Assembly: GCF_007859765.1 (NCBI RefSeq)
Contig: NZ_SIHJ01000001.1
Span: 3,079,156-3,143,155 of the forward strand
Direction of reading: 5' to 3'
Length of the DNA: 64,000 nt
Source: Posidoniimonas corsicana
Lineage (GTDB): Bacteria; Planctomycetota; Planctomycetia; Pirellulales; Lacipirellulaceae
The notes under the pieces are model-generated. The model saw nothing but the letters and a program-made list of their open reading frames with translations, was not told the DNA's origin and did not search any database. Position 1 is the first letter of the stretch. The number at the start of each line of letters is the position of its first letter. This document shows, piece by piece, positions 25,430-33,313 of the stretch. The position numbers and the translations under genes were made by a program.

Positions 25430-26056
25430 ATGATGGGGAAGAAAAAAGCCGCGGTGCGCGAGGCTCTGCTGCCCAGCGAGGCAAGCGAGTCATTCATTGC
25501 GATTACTTCGTGGAAGGAACACCCGGTTGTGTCGCCAGACCTGCTGCGGGAATGGTTGACCGAGTGTATCGAGACCTTTGAAGCTGTCGCGACCGACATT
25601 CACGGCCGCATGGATGAGCTGGCCAATGGTGATGAGGCAGACCGCCTCCAGGCCTACCACGTCATGACCGGCGCCCTGGATTTCCTGGACCGCGCTGAAG
25701 TGGCTTGGCGTGACGTGCAAGACGACCGCTCCGCTGAGGTACACGCCGCGTTTACCGAGGGGGTGCGTCTGGGGCTCATCTATGAACGGCTGTCATCACT
25801 TGCGAACAAGCGGTTCAGAGACAAATGGGTTCGTGATGAGAACATTGAGCGCTCTACTGAGAAAAAGAGGGCAGAGGCTATTGCCCGGGAGCAAGACGCC
25901 CTAGATGCGGTTGAGTGGGCCAAGAAGGAGTTTCCTCAGCGAGGCCCCGATACGCAGAAACAGAAGGCCGCGGACCACATCGGCATCACCAAGCGGGCGC
26001 TCAATAACCGGTTGAGAGACGCGCGCGAGCGAGCCGAAAACGCGACAGGCGACTGA
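25430..26056 (+). CDS. Element protein with a C-terminal helix-turn-helix-like segment, function unknown
   Basis: About 208 residues (ATG 25430 or the tandem ATG 25433; the upstream frame starts with TTG and an arginine-rich stretch). It is mostly helical and charged. The last 40 residues, QKQKAADHIGITKRALNNRL, look like a Fis/TrpR-style helix-turn-helix. Its base composition is less GC-rich than flanking chromosomal genes. It lies between the integrase and the structured leader of the DUF1580 gene, so a regulatory role in the element is plausible but unproven. Confidence 0.6.
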   Translation: MMGKKKAAVREALLPSEASESFIAITSWKEHPVVSPDLLREWLTECIETFEAVATDIHGRMDELANGDEADRLQAYHVMTGALDFLDRAEVAWRDVQDDRSAEVHAAFTEGVRLGLIYERLSSLANKRFRDKWVRDENIERSTEKKRAEAIAREQDALDAVEWAKKEFPQRGPDTQKQKAADHIGITKRALNNRLRDARERAENATGD

Positions 26057-26079
26057 TTGCCGCGCCGCGTGCACCTATC

Positions 26080-26145
26080 TTGGGAAGTAGCGGCCGCCAC
26101 TTCCCAAAGTACAGTCTCGTGTGTGTTGTACGTCGGCACGACGTA
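26080..26145. repeat. Two inverted repeats upstream of the DUF1580 gene
   Basis: TTGGGAAGT/ACTTCCCAA (26080-26088, 26099-26107) surrounds a loop that contains GCGGCCGC, and TACGTCG/CGACGTA (26129-26135, 26139-26145) has a three-base loop. Neither has a T-run. Operator sites or RNA structure are both possible. Confidence 0.5.
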
Positions 26146-26148
26146 TCT

Positions 26149-26196
26149 ACCCTTGATTGTGAACGGTAACTAAACCGCCACAAGCAAGGGTTTTTT
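26149..26196 (+). terminator. Terminator/attenuator ending two bases before the DUF1580 start codon
   Basis: A 13-base stem with one mismatch (ACCCTTGATTGTG 26149-26161, CACAAGCAAGGGT 26179-26191) encloses CGGT/ACCG (26164-26167, 26174-26177) and runs straight into TTTTTT (26191-26196). ATG follows at 26198. A terminator abutting a start codon suggests attenuation or antitermination control of the gene after it. Confidence 0.7.
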
Positions 26197-26197
26197 C

Positions 26198-26461
26198 ATG
26201 TCTGCAAACGCAACCGCGACTCTTCGGGAAGACCTTTTCGCCCCCGACCCCGACGACCCGTTCCGCTCTATCGCCGCGGCCGTCGAGGCTGAAACCGGCT
26301 ACCGCCCGCACCCGACCACCGCCTGCCGCTGGCACCGCGTTGGCGTTGGTGGTGTGCGACTTCAGACCGTGACGCTAGGCGCCCGCCCCATGACGACTCG
26401 GCGCGCCGTGCGCGAGTTCATCCGCGCCCGCACCGAGGCCCAGGCGTCGGCTGAGGGCTGA
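26198..26461 (+). CDS. DUF1580 protein (planctomycete HTH-like, possible excisionase/regulator)
   Basis: 87 residues. The core TGYRPHPTTACRWHRVGVGG-VRLQTVTLGARPMTTRRAVREFI matches the DUF1580 pattern: a helix-turn-helix-like part with RPHxTTxxRW, then VRL and a wing ending in RRAVREFI. The family is common in planctomycetes near integrases and resembles excisionase/AlpA DNA-binding proteins. It has no Shine-Dalgarno because the start codon directly follows a terminator-like hairpin and T-run, so translation may be leaderless or depend on regulated read-through. Confidence 0.8.
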   Translation: MSANATATLREDLFAPDPDDPFRSIAAAVEAETGYRPHPTTACRWHRVGVGGVRLQTVTLGARPMTTRRAVREFIRARTEAQASAEG

Positions 26462-26527
26462 GAGTCCGACCCGCCAAGCTGCCGGGCGGTTCTTCGGCGG
26501 CGACCGATTCACCACGAGGGTCGAGCG

Positions 26528-26725
26528 ATGGCCAGCATAACCAGCGAATCACTCAACAAAGAGCTATTGGAGAACAAGGAACTCGTGGCGGAGCTCAAGA
26601 AGTTTCGCCACCGGCAAGCTAAGGACCGCCGACGTAGTCGTTCGCTAGGTCTGGCGGGAGTGAATCCGCTACCGCAGCCCAAGCAACGGAAGAGCCTGCC
26701 GGGGCAACTGCCCCTCTCTGACTAG
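26528..26725 (+). CDS. Small basic protein of the element, function unknown
   Basis: 65 residues. The N-terminal half is a charged helix (LNKELLENKELVAELKKFRHR) and the middle is very basic (RQAKDRRRSRS), so nucleic-acid binding is possible. ACGAGGGTCGAGCG before the ATG contains a usable ribosome site. It sits between DUF1580 and the primase-helicase on the same strand. No family is recognised. Confidence 0.5.
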   Translation: MASITSESLNKELLENKELVAELKKFRHRQAKDRRRSRSLGLAGVNPLPQPKQRKSLPGQLPLSD

Positions 26726-26790
26726 CACAGGAAGGTCCCCGCGCCGGAGCTGACCCGGCGCGGGGCAATGTGCCATGGGAGGGCACAGCG

Positions 26791-29151
26791 ATGGTTAATA
26801 ACAATCTTACCGCAAGCGCAGTCGAGACGCCAATTCTCGGCCCGCCTGATATGGGCGAGTACCGGGTGGAGCTCAAAGAGGCGGTTGCAGAACTCATCGA
26901 CCAGGGGTTCCCGGTCACGGTCTGCAACGGCAAGAGCCCCGGCGACCCTGCAATGGGGAACGGGTGGCAGCACCAGAGACTTGATGCTGATCAGGCTGCC
27001 ACCATCATCGACCGCGTGCCGTTCCCCACGATTGGCGTCATGCAGGGCGCAGCAGGTGGCGCTGTTGACTTCGACATCGACGGCGACGAAGAGCTCGACG
27101 CATTCAATGAACTATTCGACGGCGACCCGCCTGTGCTGCCGACCTACACTTCGGGGCGACAGGGCGGCGAGCACCGGCTTGCTGCGTACGACTCCCGGTT
27201 GAACGCCATCGGGAAGTCGTTTCACACGTTCAAGGCGCCGAGCGGCAAAAGAATCACAGTCCGGTTGGGATGCCCCAAGCTGGACGAGAAGGGGGAATTG
27301 GTTCAGGGCGCGTCACAGTCGATTGTTCCGCCCAGCTATCACGCGCTTGGCAGCGACAAGGATGAAGACCAGGCAAAGAAGGGCCCGCTTCGCTGGAGCG
27401 GCAAGCGGTACGCGTTCAAGCCCGGACTGTCCATCGACGACATCGGACTCCCAATGTTGCCCGACAGCGTCGTCGACAAGCTGGTCGCGGCGGCCAACCC
27501 CGCGCCCGCCAAACCCATCGTCCAAGACCTGACCGACACGGCGGCGCCCACGGACGCCGTCGTCGCCGCGATGCTCCGCTCGACCCGGAACATGCAAGAT
27601 GGCGGCGATGGCTCCAAGAGGCTTGTGGCGGTCTGCTGCCGGCTCGCCGAGTTCAACCTTCGGGACGGTGACGCGGTCGCCGCGGTGCGTGCGTACGAGC
27701 TGCAGAGGCCGTTCCCCCGGCACTACACCGACGCCGACATCCTGGCCCGGCTAAAGTACGCGTACACGCGCCCGGACGTGCAGGTGGGCGCGGCCCTAGT
27801 GCAGCGGCAGGCCCTCACTGACATGGGCAACGCCGTCCGGTTTGTTCAGCGATACGGCGACCGGGTCCGCTACGTCGCCGCGTGGGGCAAGTTCCTCGTC
27901 TGGACCGGCAACCGCTGGACCATGAACGAGACCGGCGAAGTGCAGCGGCTCGCTAAGCAGACCGCCCGTTCGATCTACGCGGAGGCGTCACTTGTTGATG
28001 ACGAAGAAGAGGCCAAGAAGATCAGCAAGCACGCACAGTCATCGCAATCACGCACCAGGCTCGATGCGATGCTCGCTTTGGCCGAGAGTGAGCTCCCCAT
28101 CCCAGTGCGGCACAACTCGCTTGATGCCGACCCCTGGCTCCTCAACTGTGAGAACGGGGTTCTCGACCTGCGCACCGGCGAGCTGCTGCGTCACGATGCC
28201 GGCCACCTGCTAACGAGGACCACCGGCATCGAGTACCCGACCGACGCGGGCGAGGACGCGGTGCTGTGGATGGGGTTTCTTGACCAGATATTCGGCGGCG
28301 ACACAGAGCTCATCCGGTTCCTGCAGCGGATGATGGGCCTGGCGCTCGTCGGTCAACAGGTGGAACACGTGCTGCCCATCTTCTGGGGCGGCGGCGCAAA
28401 CGGCAAATCGGTGTTCATCAACACGGTGCAGAAGGCGATGGGCGACTACGCGATGACCGCGCCGCCCGGCCTGCTGATGACCAAGAGGTCGGACGGCCAC
28501 CCGACCGAGAACGCGGACCTGTTCCGCAAGCGGCTGGTCGTGCTGGCGGAAACCAAGGACGGCCAACGGCTGGACGAGGGGCTCGTTAAGGCGACAACCG
28601 GCGGCGACCGCATCCGGGCGCGGCGTATGCGTGAAGACTTTTGGGAGTTCACCCCCAGTCACACGCCCGTGGTCGTCACGAACCACCGGCCCATGGTCCA
28701 GGGCGACGACTTCGGAATCTGGCGGCGGCTGAGGCTGGTGCCGTTCACAGTCACCATCCCGCCCGACAAGCAGGACCGCCACCTACCCGAGAAGCTGGAG
28801 GCCGAGCTGCCGGCCATCCTGCGGTGGCTCGTCCAGGGCTGCCTGTCGTGGCAGCGGTCCGGCCTGCAGGAGCCCCGTTGCGTCCGGGCCGCCACCGACG
28901 ACTACCGGGCCGACTGCGACAACCTGGCTCGCTGGCTAGACGAGGAGGCGGTCGCGACGGCGAACGCGCAGACGCAATCGTCAGTGCTGCTGAAACGGTA
29001 CCGCGACTGGTGCGACCGCAATGGCGAGACGGCGCTCAGCCATCGTCGGTTTGGTGAGCGCTTGAGTGCAACGTTTGCGAAGGAAAAGCAATCAAGAGGG
29101 ATGTGTTACATCGGAATCGGAATCGCGGCCGCCGATCCTGTGCAGGTTTAA
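26791..29151 (+). CDS. Prim-pol / D5-type primase-helicase (phage P4 alpha-like replication protein)
   Basis: 786 residues. The N-terminal bifunctional primase-polymerase domain has GVMQGAAGGAVDFDIDGDE (catalytic DxD at ~93-95) and GGEHRL. A central D5_N-like domain contains ETGEVQRLAKQTARSIYAEA and LNCENGVLDLRTGEL. The C-terminal SF3 helicase has Walker A FWGGGANGKSVFINTVQKA (~530-545), AETKDGQRLDEGLVKATTGGD and VVVTNHRPMV. GGGAGGG seven bases before ATG 26791 fixes the start. Such proteins start replication of phage satellites and plasmids without host DnaG/DnaB, so the element probably replicates autonomously after excision. Confidence 0.92.
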   Translation: MVNNNLTASAVETPILGPPDMGEYRVELKEAVAELIDQGFPVTVCNGKSPGDPAMGNGWQHQRLDADQAATIIDRVPFPTIGVMQGAAGGAVDFDIDGDEELDAFNELFDGDPPVLPTYTSGRQGGEHRLAAYDSRLNAIGKSFHTFKAPSGKRITVRLGCPKLDEKGELVQGASQSIVPPSYHALGSDKDEDQAKKGPLRWSGKRYAFKPGLSIDDIGLPMLPDSVVDKLVAAANPAPAKPIVQDLTDTAAPTDAVVAAMLRSTRNMQDGGDGSKRLVAVCCRLAEFNLRDGDAVAAVRAYELQRPFPRHYTDADILARLKYAYTRPDVQVGAALVQRQALTDMGNAVRFVQRYGDRVRYVAAWGKFLVWTGNRWTMNETGEVQRLAKQTARSIYAEASLVDDEEEAKKISKHAQSSQSRTRLDAMLALAESELPIPVRHNSLDADPWLLNCENGVLDLRTGELLRHDAGHLLTRTTGIEYPTDAGEDAVLWMGFLDQIFGGDTELIRFLQRMMGLALVGQQVEHVLPIFWGGGANGKSVFINTVQKAMGDYAMTAPPGLLMTKRSDGHPTENADLFRKRLVVLAETKDGQRLDEGLVKATTGGDRIRARRMREDFWEFTPSHTPVVVTNHRPMVQGDDFGIWRRLRLVPFTVTIPPDKQDRHLPEKLEAELPAILRWLVQGCLSWQRSGLQEPRCVRAATDDYRADCDNLARWLDEEAVATANAQTQSSVLLKRYRDWCDRNGETALSHRRFGERLSATFAKEKQSRGMCYIGIGIAAADPVQV

Positions 29152-29267
29152 AGTCCGTTTTTCCCGGGGTTTGCACGTTGTGCAGGTTGGTTCCGGGTTG
29201 TCCCTAGAAAATCACTACGCGTGGCGTTTATGCGGAACCAACATGCACAACATGCACAACATGCATT
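29139..29267. repeat. TGCAC-rich direct and inverted repeats after the primase-helicase
   Basis: TGTGCAGGTT occurs at 29139-29148 and 29179-29188. TGCAC-GTT-GTGCA (29172-29184) is an inverted repeat. ACATGCACA is repeated twice at 29241-29258, followed by a degenerate third unit to 29267. Repeats beside a primase-helicase gene are where P4-like replicons carry iterons; an origin role is inferred. Part of the array lies within a small coding frame. Confidence 0.5.
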
Positions 29268-29463
29268 CTCGGGTGGCCCGCGCCGCCGCAAATTGACCGG
29301 CGACGAGCTGCTCGTCGCTGCCGGCCGGATGCGGCATCCGGACCTTGCCCGCCTGCTAATCGAGTGGGAAGAGGCGGAGCTCGGCTCCGCGCCCAAGCCC
29401 GTCACGGCCGCCGTGTTGACGACGGGCCCACTCGTCCGCGCCACACAAACGGAGCTCTTCTGA
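29230..29463 (+). CDS. Small element protein, function unknown
   Basis: 77 residues from ATG 29230 (a GTG at 29221 would add three). The first residues read MRNQHAQHAQHAF because the frame runs through the ACATGCACA repeats. The rest includes LTGDELLVAAGRMRHPDLARLL, probably helical. Its stop overlaps the next start (TGATG), which supports translation of both. No family is recognised. Confidence 0.5.
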   Translation: MRNQHAQHAQHAFSGGPRRRKLTGDELLVAAGRMRHPDLARLLIEWEEAELGSAPKPVTAAVLTTGPLVRATQTELF

Positions 29464-29675
29464 TGGCCACCACGGACACCAGGGTGCACACCTGCTACTC
29501 CGCTAAGAATCCGTTTTGGCGCCGCACGGCCGAGCGACTCCGCGACCGGGGCGGAGCTCACAAGCCGAGCACCGTGGCTGATGACCCGGCTGTCCTGAGG
29601 ACCGAGGTCATCGTCTCGATGGCCCGCGAGACTGCCGAGCTGCACGCCGCACCGTACCCGCCGGCTGAGTTCTAA
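29463..29675 (+). CDS. Small element protein, function unknown
   Basis: 70 residues starting at the ATG that overlaps the previous stop (TGATG). Its content is basic at the start (AKNPFWRRTAERLRDRGGAH) and then helical (RTEVIVSMARETAELH). There are no motifs I recognise. Coupled translation with the upstream frame is the best evidence that both are real. Confidence 0.5.
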   Translation: MATTDTRVHTCYSAKNPFWRRTAERLRDRGGAHKPSTVADDPAVLRTEVIVSMARETAELHAAPYPPAEF

Positions 29676-29773
29676 TACCCTGCTTTCCAACCCCCCGAGT
29701 TTTGACAACGAGTGCACGGCGCTCACCCCGCGGTCTTCACCCGAGTTGCTCCAAAGGCAGCCTGCCCCCCCCC

Positions 29774-30109
29774 ATGGCCCAAGCACCACAGAAGCGATGC
29801 CCCCGATGCCGGCGGCTGCACCGCGACGCCTGCCCGACATGCAAACCCAAGCGGCACCAGCAGCACGACGCCAACCGCCCGAGCGCCTACCAGCGTGGCT
29901 ACGGCAGGGCGTGGCAGCGGGCCAGCAAGGCCCACCTGGAGGAGAACCCGCTATGCGTGGAATGCGAGAAACGGGGCCGTATCACCGCGGCGACGTGCGT
30001 TGACCACAGCATCCCGCACCGCGGCGACATGGAGTTGTTTTGGCGGCAGGAGCTGTGGCAGTCGATGTGCGCTGCCTGCCACTCACGGAAGACGGCGCAA
30101 GGGCTGTGA
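29774..30109 (+). CDS. HNH endonuclease, phage type
   Basis: 111 residues. An N-terminal zinc knuckle (RCPRCRRLHRDACPTCK) and YGRAWQRASKAHLEENPLCV lead into the HNH core: CVECEKRGR, CVDHSIPHRGD and LWQSMCAACHSRKT. The metal-binding cysteines and the DH pair are present; the central N is not obvious. In many cos-type phages a small HNH protein is encoded beside the terminase genes and is needed for DNA cutting during packaging; here the small terminase follows 118 bases later. An upstream frame start at 29702 lacks support. Confidence 0.88.
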   Translation: MAQAPQKRCPRCRRLHRDACPTCKPKRHQQHDANRPSAYQRGYGRAWQRASKAHLEENPLCVECEKRGRITAATCVDHSIPHRGDMELFWRQELWQSMCAACHSRKTAQGL

Positions 30110-30227
30110 CCCCCACCCCCCGTGGGGTCGGTTCCAAGAGTTGCCGGATGAAGACCGATTGCGTGGTCGCGTGAATTTTTTGGCTAGTTTTGGCTTTTAC
30201 CACTTCATTAAAAGTTGAGGTTTCGTC

Positions 30228-30539
30228 ATGGAAGACCAGCAGTATCCGCCCCCGCCGCACCTGAGCCCCCGTGCGGTCGCCCTGTGGCATGAGTACGTCC
30301 CGGAGAAGGCCAGAAGCGCCGGGCGGCTCGCCCTGGTGCAGACGGCCCTAGAGAGCCTGGACCGCGCCGACGCCGCACGCGCCGAAGTCGAAGCGGCGGG
30401 CATGACGACCACCACCAAGAGCACGGGCGCCGTTCACGTGCACCCGCTGATCAAGGTCGAGCGTGAGGGCAGGCAGATGTTCGCGAAGTTGTGGGGGGAA
30501 CTCGGATTCCACTGGACGAACGGGGTGGACCGCCGATGA
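30228..30539 (+). CDS. Phage terminase small subunit, P27-like
   Basis: 103 residues: PPPHLSPRAVALWHEYVPE, then TALESLDRADAARAEVEAAG and HPLIKVEREGRQMFAKLWGELGF. This is the P27 family pattern (HLs..a...W, long central helix, HP.....E....L....LGL). Small terminases recognise packaging sites and load the large subunit. No large subunit gene follows, so if active it would have to work with a helper phage's enzyme. ATG 30228 follows TTGAGG, a weak ribosome site. Its stop overlaps the next start. Confidence 0.85.
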   Translation: MEDQQYPPPPHLSPRAVALWHEYVPEKARSAGRLALVQTALESLDRADAARAEVEAAGMTTTTKSTGAVHVHPLIKVEREGRQMFAKLWGELGFHWTNGVDRR

Positions 30540-30748
30540 ACGCCCACGAGTGCACGGCCTGCGGCGGGCGTGCCAAGTACACGCACCGGCGGAAGGTGGG
30601 GAGCCTGATCCAGCGGCGACGGCTGTGCGTCGACTGCGGGCACGTCGACAAGGTGCTCGTGCAGCCCGAGCAGATCCTATCGGTCCAACCAGTTGTGTGC
30701 AGACGCACATCACAGCCAACAACAATCGCAAGTGATGGGGATAATTAG
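30536..30748 (+). CDS. Small zinc-ribbon-like protein of the element
   Basis: 70 residues. A CTACGG...CVDCGH pair (four cysteines, 26 residues apart) forms a zinc ribbon, with basic residues between (KYTHRRKVGSLIQRRRL). The ATG overlaps the small-terminase stop (ATGA), which supports coupled translation. The C-terminal 20 residues look unstructured. Possible DNA- or RNA-binding protein; no family assigned. Confidence 0.6.
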   Translation: MNAHECTACGGRAKYTHRRKVGSLIQRRRLCVDCGHVDKVLVQPEQILSVQPVVCRRTSQPTTIASDGDN

Positions 30749-30752
30749 CAGC

Positions 30753-31121
30753 ATGAACAAGCTTAGCGAGATGGACGGCGTGATTCTCTACGACGCGCTG
30801 GACCTGGCGGACATCCTCGACGCGCGGGCCAGTGAGGTGCGCGGGCGGCTGCAAAGCGATCCGCAGTCGCTTCCGCTGCCGATTGTGTTCAGCGGCGTCG
30901 GGCTCGTTCGCTGGCCGCATCAGCAGATCGCGGCGTGGGTCAAGGCGGGATGCCCCCGCGACTACCGCCATGCCGCGACCGAGTTTGTGCCCAGATCTAT
31001 ATCGCAGTTTCACAACGCGGCGGCGCTCGCTACTGCCGACCCGACTTCACCAGTTGCCGACCTGCGAGCGGTCGCGGCTTTGCTGGACGGCGAGCCCGCC
31101 GTCACCTACCCAAAGGATTGA
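30753..31121 (+). CDS. AlpA/excisionase-like DNA-binding protein
   Basis: 122 residues from ATG 30753 (ATG 30735 is an alternative; the longest frame uses TTG 30693 inside the previous gene). The N-terminal half reads LYDALDLADILDARASEVRGRL, then GVGLVRWPHQQIAAWVKAGCP, which follows the AlpA/MerR-type winged helix: 'a.dlAelL.vs...v', then 'vRW....I.aW...G.P'. The recognition helix differs from typical AlpA proteins. Such proteins regulate integrase or excision in P4-like satellites. Four bases separate it from the capsid gene. Confidence 0.6.
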   Translation: MNKLSEMDGVILYDALDLADILDARASEVRGRLQSDPQSLPLPIVFSGVGLVRWPHQQIAAWVKAGCPRDYRHAATEFVPRSISQFHNAAALATADPTSPVADLRAVAALLDGEPAVTYPKD

Positions 31122-31124
31122 TTC

Positions 31125-32486
31125 ATGGTGGACTTCACGAAGAAGAACGCACGCGACCTGGAAGCCGAGCGGCTGGCCCTGATCGACGAGGCCGACGGCA
31201 TCGCCCGGCTGCGTGAGGGCAAGAACGCCCGCGACCTGAACGACCAGGAGCAGGCCCGGTTCGACGAGCTGACGTCGGACGGCGGATTGATTGACCAGAA
31301 GGCCGAAGAGGTGGACGTGCAGCACCGCATCGAGAAGAACCGCGACGCCCAGCGGGCGGCCAAGCTTGGCGCCTACAGCGGCAAGGTAGGCGGCCCGTAC
31401 ACGGGCGACCAGCGGCGGCACCGCGTGGTTGAGCCCAACAACGGCGGCATTGACCCGCAGCTGGCCCGGCTGGCCGGCGGCTACTTCACCGCAATCGCCG
31501 CTGCCGCAGTGGGCGACTACGACAAGGCGGACGCCGCCCGCGGCAGCCTGGTTCAGTGGGGCGCGTCCGAGTTCGCCACGATGACCGAGGGCACCCCGTC
31601 CGCGGGTGGCTACATCGTGCCGACGCCGATTGCGTCCGAGATCGAGCGGCGCCGCGACGAGGTGGGCGTTACGTCGAAGGTGGCCCGCACGTTCTCGATG
31701 ACCAGCGAGTCGCTGACCATCCCCGCGGAGTCCGGCCGGCCGACCACCTACATCGTGGGCGAGGGCAACAGCATCACCGCGTCGGACGCCGCGCTGCAGA
31801 CGCACATGCTGACGGTCAAGAAGCGGGCCAGCTTCCTGCGCTCGTCGCCCGAGTTCCTGGCCGACGCCGCTGGTGATGCCGGCGCGTGGATCGTCGACGC
31901 GATGGCGTACAGCGCCGCCGAGCAGATGGACAGCGAGCTAGTCAACGGCGACGGCACCAGCACCTATGGCGGCATCACGGGCCTAGTAGGCGGCATCGGC
32001 TCCGCCGCCGTGAAAGATGCCGACTCGGGCGAGACCAGCCTCGGGTTGCTCGACGTGGAGGACTGGACCGGCACCATCGCACTGATGCCGCCCAAGTACC
32101 TGGACGACGCCGCGTGGGTCATGCCGCGGGCGACGTGGAACAACTCGTGTTTGCCGCTGATGGCCAACTCGGGCGGGGCCGGGTTCGCCAGCCTCATGGC
32201 CGGCGCGCCGGGCACCGCGGTGAACTGGTTCGGCTACCCCGTGCACTTCACCGAGCAGATGCCGACGGCGGCCGTGAGCACGTTCGTCGCGTTCCTGGTG
32301 AGCAAGCGGCACGGCGTCTACCTGGGCGACCGCGGCGACATGCGGGTTGCGGTCACGGACCTGGAGCAGTTCCAGAACGACCTGGTGTCGTTCAAGGTGA
32401 CGCACCGCTACGACTTGCTGCTGCCCGAGCCGGGCAACGCCGATGACGCGGGCTCCTATGTGGGGCTCAAGCTTGCCGCCAGCTAA
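31125..32486 (+). CDS. HK97-type major capsid protein
   Basis: 453 residues. The N-terminal ~80 residues are a charged coiled segment (KKNARDLEAERLALIDEADG...) like the HK97 delta/scaffold domain. The capsid fold begins near EGTPSAGGYIVPTPIASEI, continues VARTFSMTSESLTIPAESG, with LTVKKRASFLRSSPEFLADA and WVMPRATWNN later, and ends YDLLLPEPGNADDAGSYVGL. AAAGGA before the ATG is a ribosome site. No protease or portal gene is adjacent, which is unusual for an HK97 head module and supports a satellite, or a decayed prophage. Confidence 0.92.
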   Translation: MVDFTKKNARDLEAERLALIDEADGIARLREGKNARDLNDQEQARFDELTSDGGLIDQKAEEVDVQHRIEKNRDAQRAAKLGAYSGKVGGPYTGDQRRHRVVEPNNGGIDPQLARLAGGYFTAIAAAAVGDYDKADAARGSLVQWGASEFATMTEGTPSAGGYIVPTPIASEIERRRDEVGVTSKVARTFSMTSESLTIPAESGRPTTYIVGEGNSITASDAALQTHMLTVKKRASFLRSSPEFLADAAGDAGAWIVDAMAYSAAEQMDSELVNGDGTSTYGGITGLVGGIGSAAVKDADSGETSLGLLDVEDWTGTIALMPPKYLDDAAWVMPRATWNNSCLPLMANSGGAGFASLMAGAPGTAVNWFGYPVHFTEQMPTAAVSTFVAFLVSKRHGVYLGDRGDMRVAVTDLEQFQNDLVSFKVTHRYDLLLPEPGNADDAGSYVGLKLAAS

Positions 32487-32576
32487 GAAACGTCTAGCGT
32501 GCGGCGTCGGCGGTGGGAATCTCCGAGCCCTCCGTCGGCGCTGCTGCTTTTTTGAAACCGGGGGGACCGATGGCGC

Positions 32577-32792
32577 GTGACGCACGACAAGTCGAAGCCT
32601 GGATCGGAAACGGACGAGTACGGGCAGCCCATACCCAAGGGCGAGCCAACGCCCAGCGAGATACGGGCGGCAGCCGCCGCAATCAGAAAGCGGTGGGTGG
32701 AAAAGGTGGAGCGGGAGCGGCCGACGCAGCCGCCGCAGGAGTGGGAACCAGTAACAATCGAGTTCGTCGCGGTACCCCCTGACGACGAATAG
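32577..32792 (+). CDS. Small hydrophilic protein, function unknown
   Basis: 71 residues from GTG 32577. The text DEYGQPIPKGEPTPSEIRAA and AIRKRWVEKVERERP resembles short hydrophilic proteins that I have seen often in planctomycete genomes, typically in variable regions. GGGGGGAC upstream may serve as ribosome site. A competing frame from ATG 32570 is arginine/glycine-rich and unlikely. The end is convergent with the kinase-like gene, 20 bases away. Confidence 0.55.
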   Translation: MTHDKSKPGSETDEYGQPIPKGEPTPSEIRAAAAAIRKRWVEKVERERPTQPPQEWEPVTIEFVAVPPDDE

Positions 32793-32812
32793 TTCCGCGT
32801 GTGGGGGGGGCG

Positions 32813-33313
32813 CTAATCAAGTCCGTCCGTGTTGATATTCGACGGGCGCGGGTCGATGTAGTAGATCCCGTGGCGCTCTAGCTCGTAGACCACCGAAGCA
32901 ACCTCTTCCCAATGGGAATCAAACCGCTCCCGCCATTCGTCGTACGCGTTCTTGCGTAGCTGTGGGTCACGCCAGTAGAACGGCGGAGCGTCAAGATACA
33001 CTTTCCCGAAATCGAGAACATAAGGTGGCTCGACAATCTCCATCTCCACAATCTGGAGACTATCATCAGAATCAATGAGCCTCGGCACCGCAAAGCGGCC
33101 GATTGAGCTAATATCCGCTTCGGCAAGCCGTTCGTAAGAAGCCCGCTCTACATAGTAGTTTTCGTACCGGTGGACGGCCTTGACGGCGGAGTTTGACGTC
33201 ACCCAGACCGTTCCGTCAGTGCCATATCCTAGTTTTTTGTTCTGCGTTACCCTAAGCTGCCTTGCGTCGGCGTACTGCCGCACTCGGTCGAACAACTCGG
33301 AATCGTCAACCAT
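32813..33313 (-). CDS. Minimal protein-kinase-like protein (element cargo)
   Basis: 166 residues. A glycine-rich loop LGYGTDGTVW is followed by a candidate ATP-binding lysine (SAVKAVHRYE), an alpha-C-like YVERASYERL and, near the C-terminus, GIYYIDPRPSNIN, which resembles a kinase catalytic loop (D....N). The protein stops about seven residues later, so no DFG segment or C-lobe is present. It is the only minus-strand gene in the element and its base composition is AT-richer. Its position at the right end fits a cargo gene, possibly for phage exclusion or defence. Start ATG overlaps the divergent gene's ATG (CATG). Confidence 0.6.
   Translation of the reverse strand: MVDDSELFDRVRQYADARQLRVTQNKKLGYGTDGTVWVTSNSAVKAVHRYENYYVERASYERLAEADISSIGRFAVPRLIDSDDSLQIVEMEIVEPPYVLDFGKVYLDAPPFYWRDPQLRKNAYDEWRERFDSHWEEVASVVYELERHGIYYIDPRPSNINTDGLD

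Noticed and set aside
29241-29267. CRISPR-like array
   Set aside because: The 9-bp ACATGCACA units are directly adjacent with no spacers, and no cas gene is present. No CRISPR array was seen anywhere in the window.
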